From an uncultured Sutterella sp. (GTDB lineage: Bacteria; Pseudomonadota; Gammaproteobacteria; Burkholderiales; Burkholderiaceae_F), in NCBI GenBank assembly GCA_900770335.1, contig CAAGKD010000037.1:1-56874 (forward strand): a DNA stretch of 56,874 bases. Reading direction: 5' to 3'. The notes under the pieces are model-generated. The model saw only the letters and a program-made list of their open reading frames with translations. It ran no database searches and was not told the DNA's origin. Positions within the stretch are counted from its first letter, which is position 1. Every line of letters begins with the position of its first letter. The translations under genes and the position numbers were made by a program. This document shows positions 1-7,209 of this stretch, one piece after another.

Positions 1-169
1 GGGATTCCTTTGCGGCGGCCGGCGACTGGCGCAGGGCCGGAGCCGGGCCCGGAGCGGGCCGGACCGCGGCCGTCCCAAGGAGCAGCGGATCCTCGGTCTC
101 GCGCAGGAGCCAGACGGGGCCGAGCCCCATCTCCTCGAGCATGCGGCAGCTTCGGGCGTCAAGCGTCAT
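1..169 (-). CDS. Uracil-DNA glycosylase family protein, N-terminal fragment (runs off the left edge)
   Basis: The reading frame starts with an ATG that overlaps the rimI stop codon (ATGA) and stays open to the window edge, giving about 56 residues beginning MTLDARSCRMLEEMGLGPVW. The opening, in which a short helix is followed by a GPVWLLR-type segment and a Pro/Ala-rich linker, resembles the N-terminus of the family-4/5 uracil-DNA glycosylases that follow rimI in many Burkholderiales. Such enzymes excise uracil from DNA. The catalytic motifs lie outside the window, so the function rests on gene order and this short stretch. Translational coupling to rimI is likely because of the 4-nt overlap. 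Confidence 0.5.
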   Translation of the reverse strand, partial: MTLDARSCRMLEEMGLGPVWLLRETEDPLLLGTAAVRPAPGPAPALRQSPAAAKES

Positions 170-684
170 TCCGAGGCCTCCCCGGATTCGCCGGAGACAA
201 GCTCGAGACGCATCAGGATCGCGTCCTCGCGGCCGCCCGCCTTGACGGGATAATAGTTTCGGCGCCGGCCGACTTCCGTGAAGCCCCGGCCCCGATAAAG
301 GCCCGCAGCGGGAGCGTTGCCCGCCCGAACCTCAAGAAAGAGGCTTGCACAGCCGCCCGCCCTGAGTCGCCGGACGCATTCGTCGAGCATCGCGCCGCCG
401 ATGCCGCGGCGCTGAGCGCTTTTCTTGACGCCGATGATGAGAAGCTCCGCCTCGTCCAGGGCGCGCATCACGACCGCCCAACCGACGACGCCGGCCTGCG
501 GATCCTCCGCAACGAGCCCCATGTGGCCCGAGCGCAGGGAGTCCGTGAAGCTCCCTTCGCTCCAGGGCGACTCTTCGACCTCCGCCTCAAGCCGGGCGAG
601 CGCGGGAGCGTCCTCCGCCGTCATCGCACGCAGGCGGATTCCGGCGGAAGGCGTCTTTGCGGAGGCTCCAGGCGGGTTCATCAC
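166..684 (-). CDS. rimI: Ribosomal protein bS18 alanine N-acetyltransferase (GNAT)
   Basis: This 172-residue protein is a single GNAT domain. Visible features are the N-terminal RLRAMTAEDAPALARLE strand-helix, the acetyl-CoA pyrophosphate loop QRRGIGGAMLDE (about residues 90-102), and the later FLEVRAGNAPAAGLYRGRGF stretch (about 117-136) with the Asn-Tyr arrangement typical of RimI. RimI acetylates the N-terminal alanine of ribosomal protein S18. The start overlaps the tsaB stop as ATGA, and the stop overlaps the next start in the same way, so the three genes should be translated in a coupled fashion. The first ATG is followed at once by a second ATG, so the product may begin one residue later. 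tsaB-rimI adjacency is a common arrangement and supports the assignment over another GNAT. Confidence 0.88.
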   Translation of the reverse strand: MMNPPGASAKTPSAGIRLRAMTAEDAPALARLEAEVEESPWSEGSFTDSLRSGHMGLVAEDPQAGVVGWAVVMRALDEAELLIIGVKKSAQRRGIGGAMLDECVRRLRAGGCASLFLEVRAGNAPAAGLYRGRGFTEVGRRRNYYPVKAGGREDAILMRLELVSGESGEASE

Positions 685-1430
685 TGCAGCCTTTCGCCGG
701 CGGCGCGCTCGGCCATCGTGAGCGCTACGCGGTTGCGCACGTAGACGGGCGCGGCAAGCTCGGGCGTCACCGTCTCGCCCGCGGCGAACATCGCGCGCGC
801 GATGCGCGCGATCGCCGCAGGGTGCGAGGCGGCCGTGGCGGTCGAGTCGAGCGATTCGGGCAGCTTCATCTCCTCGCCATAGACGAGCGCGGCGCTGCCG
901 ACCAGATGCGCGGCGCCGCAGCGCGCGACGAAGCCGGCGGCGTCCGCAGGCGCGACGATCTCCGGCCCCGCGAGCCGCTCAAGCCGCCCGAGCCGCGCAT
1001 CCTGCGCAGCCGGAACGCGCCAGACGCCGCCGTAGCACTCGTGCATGCGGGCGTCGTTGAGCACGGCGATGACCGCGCCGGCCGGGAGATTCCTCTCCCC
1101 GCGCAGCCACTCGGCCTGCGCCTCGAGGCTCGAGACGGGCGCCGTCATGCATTCGAGCGCCCAGGCGAGGCCCTGCGCGACGCCGCAGGCGACGCGCAGC
1201 CCCGTGAAGGATCCCGGCCCCGCGCCGAAGGCGACGAGCCCGATCTCCCTTTTGTCGAGCCCTTCTGCGGCGAGCAGGTCCCGGATCATCGGGAGAATGT
1301 GCTCGCTGTGACGGTTCCCGACCGTGAGCACGCGCTCGGCGAGAAGCGCCTCGCCGCGCATGAGCGCGATCGCGCAGTCCTCCTGCGCGGTGTCAAGGGC
1401 AAGAATCAGAGGTTCGGAAGGGTTCGTCAT
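681..1430 (-). CDS. tsaB: tRNA threonylcarbamoyladenosine biosynthesis protein TsaB
   Basis: TsaB is the non-catalytic partner of TsaD in formation of t6A37 in ANN-decoding tRNAs. The translation shows the ASKHA-type N-terminus LILALDTAQEDCAIAL, the segment RHSEHILPMIRDLL, and the family hallmark GPGSFTGLRVACGVAQGLAW (about residues 70-89). I start it at MTNPSEP (position 1430), about 249 residues, because TsaB proteins begin directly before the LALDTA strand; a longer version from 1466 would add an MHPHSS-type leader without a better ribosome site. It is the first gene of the tsaB-rimI-glycosylase unit. Its partner tsaD is encoded at 25.5 kb, so both are present in this window but not linked. 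Confidence 0.92.
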   Translation of the reverse strand: MTNPSEPLILALDTAQEDCAIALMRGEALLAERVLTVGNRHSEHILPMIRDLLAAEGLDKREIGLVAFGAGPGSFTGLRVACGVAQGLAWALECMTAPVSSLEAQAEWLRGERNLPAGAVIAVLNDARMHECYGGVWRVPAAQDARLGRLERLAGPEIVAPADAAGFVARCGAAHLVGSAALVYGEEMKLPESLDSTATAASHPAAIARIARAMFAAGETVTPELAAPVYVRNRVALTMAERAAGERLQ

Positions 1431-1589
1431 GGCCGTGATGGATGAATGCGGATGCATGGCCGCCATTATCCCACGGCGCGCCCGGAAGGCCCGACGTCTC
1501 CGCCGCCGACTCCGCTCCGGGCCGCGCCTCGCGGGTCAAGGCGGCTCACCGCGGCGAACCGAAGTCAAGCGAAATTACGTCACCTGGTC

Positions 1590-1609
1590 CCTTTGAATTA
1601 GATCAAAGG
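1590..1609. promoter_or_regulatory. Palindrome CCTTTGA-N6-TCAAAGG, FNR/CRP-like dyad or weak hairpin
   Basis: A perfect 7-bp inverted repeat surrounds the final stop of the interrupted pilin frame. Its core TTGAATTAGATCAA (1593-1606) differs from the FNR/ANR consensus TTGAT-N4-ATCAA at one position. It lies about 165 bp upstream of tsaB and downstream of the pilin gene, so it could be an operator for tsaB or part of a pilin-side hairpin. There is no uridine tract. This is a pattern match only. Confidence 0.25.
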
Positions 1610-2427
1610 ACGTGTTCGCTATGAATCGCCCTTCTTGGAACTTTCCCGCGTTTTATCACTGAAAACATCGAATTGAGAGAAAAATGCGCAAGGGCGTCGC
1701 CGAGGAGCTTGGCCATCGAGGTAGCGTTCGGACCGTAGTTGTGGCTGTTCCCGTCGGCGTCGCTGCCGGACTCCACGTAGGGGTAGGAGTACTGGTTGAA
1801 GAAGTCGTTGAGCGTGAGGATGTTCTTCTTTCCGGCAACCTCGCAGTCGCTGCGGTTCGAGCAGGCGGAATTGAGGATCGTGTCCCCGTTGAGCCAGCTC
1901 TGGAACTACTCGACGATGGTCTTCCCGGCGTTCTTGCGGGCCACGACCGTCGTCTTGTCCGTCGTGCCATTGCTGCCGTCATGCTTGTGCACGGAGCACT
2001 CAACATTGATGACGTACGTGTCATCATTGCCCGAAACGAGCTCCACGGTGTAGGTGCCGCCCGTCTCGCACAGACGCTTGCAGGTGAAGACGCGGGTGCC
2101 GACGCAGTCCTCGCCCCCGAGGTCCTTCATCACCCCTTGGATGATTGCAGTCTCATTGACAGCCTTTCCGCTCTTGCCGGAGCCCCCGCCGAGATCGACG
2201 TAGCCCCCGTTGATCTGACTGATCGCAAGCTGCGTCTGAAGGCTTTCCGCGACGAGCGCCTGGTGATAGCGGCACTTCGACACCTGCGCCTCAGACTGCA
2301 TGTCGAAATACTTGGGCACGGCGACGGCCGCAAGGATTCCAATGAGAACGAGCGTCATCACGGCTTCGATCATCGTGAAGCCGCAGGAGCCGCGACAGGT
2401 TGGGAGAGTCTGTTGGATGAGGGGCAT
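1603..2427 (-). pseudogene. Type IV prepilin / MSHA-like pilin gene interrupted by an in-frame TAG
   Basis: The N-terminus is a class III signal: a 16-residue leader ending in Gly (MPLIQQTLPTCRGSCG), then FTMIE with the conserved Glu at mature position 5, and a hydrophobic helix VMTLVLIGILAAVAVPKYFD. It matches MshA/PilA-type prepilins cut by PilD and assembled into pili. After 173 codons there is a TAG (positions 1906-1908). The same frame then continues for 100 codons with normal GC-rich codon use (FQSWLNGDTILNSACSNRSDC...) to a TGA at 1603. The downstream part includes a CSNRSDC cysteine pair like the C-terminal disulfide loop of pilins. I choose the start at 2427 because it gives a short leader; an upstream ATG at 2538 would make the leader unusually long. 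The likely explanations are a nonsense mutation of a CAG or TGG codon, stop-codon readthrough, or an error. The annotated product would otherwise end at 1906. Confidence 0.75.
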
Positions 2428-2781
2428 GGCGAGCGCTTCCGATTCGGGAAGGACCGTCGTTGGGGATTTTTGCGCAGGACCCTGAGGGCCTCTTTGCGCC
2501 GGGCCGCCGCACGAGGCAAAAGCCGTTCGCGCCGGCAACCCTTTCGTGATTTTAATGAATTCCCGCCGAGCCGTCCGACCTGAGCGGGAAGCGCGCGGGG
2601 AAATGAAAGGACTGCAGGAGGGGAATTGAAAATTTTATCATGAGAAAACGTCACACCTGCAACACGCAACCCATTAAAAAAATCCGGCCCGCACGTGCGA
2701 AAACCGGCTTTTTTGCAAGAATCCGGATGCCGCCCCGGCGACATTGGGACTCCCGCTGGGGCGCCGCTTCCGGGCCGCTCC
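2428..2781. other. Intergenic region upstream of the prepilin gene
   Basis: No gene is supported here. It holds the terminator of the next gene (2676-2714). Between that and the pilin start it has a small AT-rich patch around 2630-2650, where the minus strand reads TTGCAG, 17 nt, GATAAA, a poor promoter candidate for the pilin gene. Confidence 0.4.
2676..2714 (-). terminator. Intrinsic terminator of the 2782-3321 gene
   Basis: A-tract, CCGG arm, inner CGCACGTGCG palindrome, CCGG arm and T-tract form a strong hairpin. On the minus strand it ends in seven T residues, just downstream of the stop at 2782. The plus strand also ends in six T residues, so it may act in both directions. Confidence 0.75.
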
Positions 2782-3321
2782 TCAGGGCGCTCCCGTACCG
2801 CGCGAAGGCGGCGGCGGAGCGGGCGGCTGAAGGGGCTGGACGCCGTGCTCCTGGGAGCCGCCCGCGGGCGGGCCGTGGCGGCGCATGATCTGAAGGTGAA
2901 CCTCCATGATCTGCTCGCGCATGAGGCGGCGGTCCTCGCCGCAGAGCTTGGGACGCTGGATCTCCCGCGCGCCCTTGCCGTCGACGGAGTAGCGGCGCCG
3001 GAGCGCCTCGCGGTCGCGCTCGGAGAGGCTCTCGCGCAGGCTCTTGCGCTCCTCGTGCGTCATCCCGCGCCAGTATGAGATTTTTGATGCTTCGTCAAGG
3101 AAGGGCCAGAGCCTCGCGCGCTCATCGGCGGTCATGCCGCCCCAGAGCCTCACGCAGGGCGCCTCGGCGATGAGGCAGCCGTCCTCGGCGGGCGCCGCGG
3201 GAAGAACCGAGAGCGGCGAGGCTCCGGACTGCTCCGCGGACGTCTGCTCCTCGGCGACGGCCGGCACTGCCGCGAAGCAGACGGCCAGGGCGATGAGCGA
3301 GCAACAGTGATGCTGGGCCAT
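2782..3321 (-). CDS. Small secreted protein of unknown function (possibly DUF3106-like)
   Basis: I do not recognise a named family with confidence. The start at 3321 gives a clear signal peptide, MAQHHCCSLIALAVCFAAVPAVAEE, with an AVA-E cleavage site, so the 179-residue product should be exported to the periplasm. The mature part contains two similar helical blocks, WGGMTADERARLWPFLDEAS and WRGMTHEERKSLRESLSERDREAL, reminiscent of the W-x-x-M-T-x-x-E-R repeats of periplasmic DUF3106/Spy-like proteins. The C-terminus is proline-rich (PPAPPPPSRGTGAP). It is followed by its own terminator and transcribed alone, away from ompR. A role in envelope or metal stress would be a guess. Confidence 0.7.
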   Translation of the reverse strand: MAQHHCCSLIALAVCFAAVPAVAEEQTSAEQSGASPLSVLPAAPAEDGCLIAEAPCVRLWGGMTADERARLWPFLDEASKISYWRGMTHEERKSLRESLSERDREALRRRYSVDGKGAREIQRPKLCGEDRRLMREQIMEVHLQIMRRHGPPAGGSQEHGVQPLQPPAPPPPSRGTGAP

Positions 3322-3812
3322 AAGAAGAATCTCAAAGTCAGTCGGTCTCGGCGCCGTCCCGCGCCGCATCCGCGGGAGTCCGCAGACGAACGCGCAGGGC
3401 CGGCCCGGAGGACCGGGTCTCTTTGTTCGCTTTCGAATATATCAGCGCGCCCTCGCCCGATCCGCGTCCGTGAAGGAAAAAGGGTGACAGATCATTGCCG
3501 GGCGACAATGTCCGCCTCGTCTGCGCACGGCGCGCAGTCGCGACATAAAAAGACGCTTTATTCTTCCGGGACGGCTCCGCCCGGCCTGCCGGGAAAACTT
3601 CGGGATCCCTTTGGCGCCGCGGGATTGCGATTCATCTCAAGATCCTGCAGCACGCTCTGAAACGCTTTCCGCGCATTTGTAACATCGGATTGCCCCGCGG
3701 TGCCGGACTGCCCGCTAGGTGAAAGAATTACCCCATCCCCGATGAACAGAATCCGGGCGACGCGCTTCGGACACAAGCTCCGCGCCCCGCCCGCCCCGAG
3801 AGGAGTCCAGAA
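3322..3812. other. Intergenic region between the secreted protein and ompR, divergent promoters expected
   Basis: No protein or RNA gene is visible. The minus strand has a TATATT hexamer near 3432-3437 without a recognisable -35 element, a possible promoter for the 2782-3321 gene. On the plus strand TTTGTAACAT at 3676-3685 resembles an OmpR half-site, about 130 bp before ompR. Nothing else stands out. Confidence 0.35.
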
Positions 3813-4535
3813 ATGGTTGACCGTCCGCCGAAAATCCTCGTCGTCGATGACGACTCGCGCCTTCGCGATCTGCTTCGCCGCTACCTCGGCGAGAACGGAT
3901 TCAGCGTCTTCGTGAGCGACAGCGCCGAGTCGATGCGCCGCATCTGGGCGCGCGAGCCCTTCGACGTGCTGATCCTCGACCTGATGATGCCCGGCGAGGA
4001 CGGCCTCTCCGTTCTCAAGCGCCTGCGCGCCGAGAAGGACGCGACGCCCGTCATCATGCTCACCGCGCGCGGCGAGGACGTCGACCGCATCCTCGGCCTC
4101 GAGCTCGGCGCGGACGACTACCTCGGCAAGCCCTTCAATCCGCGCGAGCTCCTCGCCCGCATCCACGCGGTTCTGCGCCGCCGTCCGCGCCAGGACGCCC
4201 CGGGCGCTCCGTCGCTCGAGAACGAGGTCGTCCGCTTCGGCGACTTCGAGCTTGACCTCGGCACGCGCGTTCTCAAGAAGAACGGCGAAGTCGTGCAGCT
4301 CACGACGGGCGAATTCGCCGTGCTCAAGGCGTTCGCGCGCCACCCGCGCCAGCCGCTCTCTCGCGACAAGCTCATGGAGATGGCCCGCGGCCGCGAGTAC
4401 GAGGCCTTCGACCGCTCGCTCGACGTGCAGGTCTCTCGCCTGAGAAAGCTGATCGAGCCCGATCCCTCGAAGCCGAGGTACCTGCAGACCGTCTGGGGCC
4501 TGGGCTACGTCTTCATTCCGGACGGCCACGCCTGA
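3813..4535 (+). CDS. ompR: OmpR/RisA-type response regulator
   Basis: This is a 240-residue two-domain regulator. The receiver domain (about 1-120) has the acidic pocket VVDDD at 11-14, phospho-acceptor Asp56 in DVLILDLMMPGEDG, Thr84 in IMLTARGEDVDR and Lys106 in YLGKPFNP. The C-terminal winged helix (about 140-235) has the LTTGEFAVLKAFARHP and RSLDVQVSRLRKLIE-x-YLQTVWGLGYVF segments of the OmpR subfamily. It should activate or repress outer-membrane and stress genes when phosphorylated by the kinase encoded 150 bp downstream. The start codon is preceded by GAGAGGAG about 11 nt upstream. Bordetella RisA and Burkholderia OmpR are the nearest functional comparisons. Confidence 0.92.
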   Translation: MVDRPPKILVVDDDSRLRDLLRRYLGENGFSVFVSDSAESMRRIWAREPFDVLILDLMMPGEDGLSVLKRLRAEKDATPVIMLTARGEDVDRILGLELGADDYLGKPFNPRELLARIHAVLRRRPRQDAPGAPSLENEVVRFGDFELDLGTRVLKKNGEVVQLTTGEFAVLKAFARHPRQPLSRDKLMEMARGREYEAFDRSLDVQVSRLRKLIEPDPSKPRYLQTVWGLGYVFIPDGHA

Positions 4536-4686
4536 CGGAAATCAGGCAAACTTGGCCTGAACACCCACATATCGGAGCGGCCTGCCGGCCGCTCCCGCCG
4601 CAGGGAGGCGGCCGGCGCGTTCCGGCGCCTCCCTTCGTCCTTCTCCCCGCCCTGAGGGCGTCTCCGCTGCTGAGGACGCAAGCACC

Positions 4687-6198
4687 GTGGCCTGGATCTC
4701 CCTACTCAAAACCCGCCGGCCGAGCCTCTTCTGGAGGACCTTCCTTCTCCTCTGCGGCCTCGTCTTCTTCTCCGTCATCGGATGGCTGCAGAGCTTTCGC
4801 GTGCTCTCCGAGCTTCCCTACTCGCAGGGCGTCGCGCAGCACATCGTCTCGACGGTGAACCTCACGAAGTACGCGCTCGTCACGGCCGATCCGCTCTACC
4901 GGATAGACCTTCTCAAGACCCTCGCCGCCCGCGAGGGCGTGCTCATCTCGCCGCGCGACCCCACGGACCGCATCGCGAAGATACCGGGCGAAGGGTTCAA
5001 CGGCCTCATCGAGCAGCTCGTCAAGACCTCGCTTGGGCCTGACACGGTGCTCGCGACGCGCGTGAACGGCAACGACGGCCTCTGGGTGACCTTCGACATC
5101 GACGGGGACGCGTACTGGCTGCAGACGCGCGGGGACATGCTCGATCCACCGTACGGCACCGCCTGGCTCTGGTGGGCGCTCGCGGCCGGGCTCGCGTCCC
5201 TCTTCGGCGCGACCCTTCTCGCGCGGCACGTCGCGCAGCCCCTTGACAGGCTGTCGGCCTCGGCGCGGGACGTGAGCGAGGGGCGCACGCCCCCGCCCCT
5301 GCCCGAGGACGCCTCGACCGCAGAGATCCAGGCCGTCAACGTGAGCTTCAACCGCATGGTCCAGGACCTCGCGCACATGGAGGCGGACCGCGAGCTTCTG
5401 CTCGCGGGCGTCTCGCATGACCTGCGCACGCCGATCACGCGCCTGCGCCTCGAGGTCGAGCTCGCGGACCTTCCCGCGGACTCGCGCCAGGCGATGGTGA
5501 GCGACCTCGAGCAGATGGAGAACATCGTCAACCAGTTCCTCGCCTACGCGCGCCGCACGAACGAGGACCAGGTCATGGTGAACTTCGGCGAGGCCGTGGG
5601 CGCCGCGATCAACGACACGCGCATCGAGAGCGACCCGACGGTCGAGCTCACGACCGCGGACCTGCCGACCGACGTCTTCGTGATGGCGCATCCCCTCGAG
5701 CTCTCGCGCGCGATCCAGAACCTCATCGTCAACGCCCAGCGCTACGGCAGGAGCGAGGACGGAATCCTGCACCTCTCGATCGACATCACCAAGGACGCCG
5801 CGCAGAACGTCGCGATCCTCTCGGTGGCGGACCACGGCAAGGGGCTGCCGAGCGACCAGCGCGCGCGCGTGATGCGCCCCTTCGAGCGCGGCGAATCGGC
5901 GCGCTCCGGGGTGACGGGGTCGGGCCTGGGCCTGGCGATCGTCGACCGCATCGTGCGCCGCTCCGGGGGCTCGGTGGAGCTTGCGGACTCCTATCCGCAC
6001 GGCCTGCTCGTGCGCGTGCGCTTCCCCGTGATCGCAAGCTCCGACCTCAGGAAGGCCCTGAAGGAGCAGGACAAGGCCGCGAAGAAGATCGCCGCGGAGG
6101 AGGCCAAGGAAGCCAAGCAGGCAGCGAAGCGCGGCGCCTCGGGGAGCGAGGCGGGCGCCGTCGAGAGCGCCTCGGACGCGTCCGGAGCAAACCCCTAG
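4687..6198 (+). CDS. envZ: EnvZ/RisS-type sensor histidine kinase
   Basis: A 503-residue membrane kinase starting at GTG (4687) with GAGGA about 10 nt before it. Transmembrane helix 1 is at about 17-36 and helix 2 at about 157-178, enclosing a periplasmic domain of some 120 residues. A HAMP domain follows (about 180-235), then the H-box GVSHDLRTPITRL with His244, the N-box NLIVNAQRYG, and G-boxes DHGKGLP and GSGLGLAIV. It should autophosphorylate and transfer phosphate to the OmpR protein encoded upstream. Unlike E. coli EnvZ (450 residues) it has an added C-terminal tail of about 55 residues made of Lys/Ala/Glu repeats, predicted coiled or disordered. It ends in TAG and is followed by a strong hairpin. 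Confidence 0.9.
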   Translation: MAWISLLKTRRPSLFWRTFLLLCGLVFFSVIGWLQSFRVLSELPYSQGVAQHIVSTVNLTKYALVTADPLYRIDLLKTLAAREGVLISPRDPTDRIAKIPGEGFNGLIEQLVKTSLGPDTVLATRVNGNDGLWVTFDIDGDAYWLQTRGDMLDPPYGTAWLWWALAAGLASLFGATLLARHVAQPLDRLSASARDVSEGRTPPPLPEDASTAEIQAVNVSFNRMVQDLAHMEADRELLLAGVSHDLRTPITRLRLEVELADLPADSRQAMVSDLEQMENIVNQFLAYARRTNEDQVMVNFGEAVGAAINDTRIESDPTVELTTADLPTDVFVMAHPLELSRAIQNLIVNAQRYGRSEDGILHLSIDITKDAAQNVAILSVADHGKGLPSDQRARVMRPFERGESARSGVTGSGLGLAIVDRIVRRSGGSVELADSYPHGLLVRVRFPVIASSDLRKALKEQDKAAKKIAAEEAKEAKQAAKRGASGSEAGAVESASDASGANP

Positions 6199-6206
6199 AA
6201 TGGCAC

Positions 6207-6232
6207 GAGGGGAGCCTTTCCCGGCTCCCCTC
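6207..6232. terminator. Hairpin terminator between convergent envZ and the AbrB-type gene
   Basis: A perfect 10-bp stem, GAGGGGAGCC-TTTCCC-GGCTCCCCTC, starts 8 nt after the envZ stop. It has no T-tract, so it may be factor-assisted. It lies between convergent genes and could serve both. Confidence 0.65.
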
Positions 6233-6281
6233 AAGCCATCAAGCTCTCAGGCGACCGCAGGCGCGGCCGCGGAGCCGGAGG

Positions 6282-6536
6282 TCAGTATGCGCCGGCGAGC
6301 AGGGCGAGAACGCCCGCGGGGCGCTCGGAGCGGGCCGGCGTGCGGAAGGCCGCGCGCACGACGCGCTTCGCCTGGGAGGCGGGGCGGACCTTTGCGGCCT
6401 TGCGCAGAACGACGGAGCCGTCGGCGGCGATGGAGAACTCCACGCCGGAATTGCCTTCGGAGAGGCCGAGATAGTCGCGAATGGCCTTGGGAACGGTGAC
6501 CTGGCCCTTGATGGTGAGACTGTGGGTAGTCGTCAT
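6282..6536 (-). CDS. AbrB/MazE/SpoVT-type DNA-binding protein
   Basis: This 84-residue protein opens with the swapped-hairpin AbrB signature: LTIKGQVTVPKAIRDYLGL (about 7-25) followed by VEFSIAADGSVVLRK. Such proteins bind DNA as dimers and are usually antitoxins or transcription regulators. No toxin gene of the PIN, MazF or Fic type lies on either side, so it is an orphan here. The C-terminal 30 residues are basic and Ala/Arg-rich. The Shine-Dalgarno AGAGGAG lies about 10 nt before the ATG. A chromosomal regulator or the survivor of a toxin-antitoxin pair are both possible. Confidence 0.8.
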   Translation of the reverse strand: MTTTHSLTIKGQVTVPKAIRDYLGLSEGNSGVEFSIAADGSVVLRKAAKVRPASQAKRVVRAAFRTPARSERPAGVLALLAGAY

Positions 6537-7209
6537 TTTCGCTTTCTCCTCTTTAGCCGTCTTCAGGCCCCTTGCCTGGGCGCGGCAATTCGGATGAAAT
6601 CCCGCCCGAAGCGTTCGCGCACCTTGGTGGCGACTCCCATGGAGTCCGTGCGCCGCGGGCCGCTCCCGCCCTCGCTCGAAGTCGTCCGAAGAGCCTGTTG
6701 CTGCTTGCCAAAGAGTAAGAAAAGCAGAAAGCCTCCCGGCGACATGACATCACGGAGAGGCTTTTTCACCCTCGCTTGCCTTGCCGAGCCGCGACTCCCC
6801 CTCAGGGACGCTCTCGACCGCATTGGCACGTGACCGGGAGGGACCCGGCATCGTGCACTCCACCTTGCCCGAGTAAGCAGGTTGGCGTAAGAAAATTCGT
6901 CTTCTTACTTCGTGATGCTGTGAGGAAGGAAATTATTCCTCGTACCGAAAGAATGCAAGGGTAAGTCCCCGACCATCCCGCGGTTGCGCTACGAATTGGT
7001 GCCTAGACACGCCCAAAAACAGCCTTGTTTTCCATTCCAATCAAGGTAATGCATCAAGCATTGCGCTCTTCGCCACCCAGTCCTCCGCAGGCCGTCCAAG
7101 AAGATTTTTTTGTGCGCCGATGCGCCACGAAGGGGCTTCCGTGCTTATATTCTGAAGCACCGTTAAGGAATTCCCACCCCTTTGACACCTATCAAAAGGA
7201 GCGACAACC
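6537..7209. other. 673-bp gap without a supported gene
   Basis: No convincing ORF. On the minus strand a short open stretch (6563 to about 6640) reads MGVATKVRERFGRDFIRIAAP with good codon use and stops just before the AbrB gene; it could be the end of a lost gene. A hairpin with a T-tract lies at 6728-6766. The part after 6880 is less GC-rich than its surroundings. TATATT near 7147 is a possible -10 for the transporter gene. Confidence 0.35.
6728..6766 (+). terminator. Hairpin with T-tract, no gene in front of it
   Basis: AAAGCCTC and GAGGCTTT arms (8 bp) enclose a 21-nt loop and run into TTTTT on the plus strand. No plus-strand gene ends here, so it may be the remnant of a lost gene or end a short untranslated transcript. 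Confidence 0.5.

Noticed and set aside
4702..6234. 510-codon minus-strand frame over envZ
   Set aside because: Antisense shadow; the kinase H-, N- and G-boxes lie on the plus strand.
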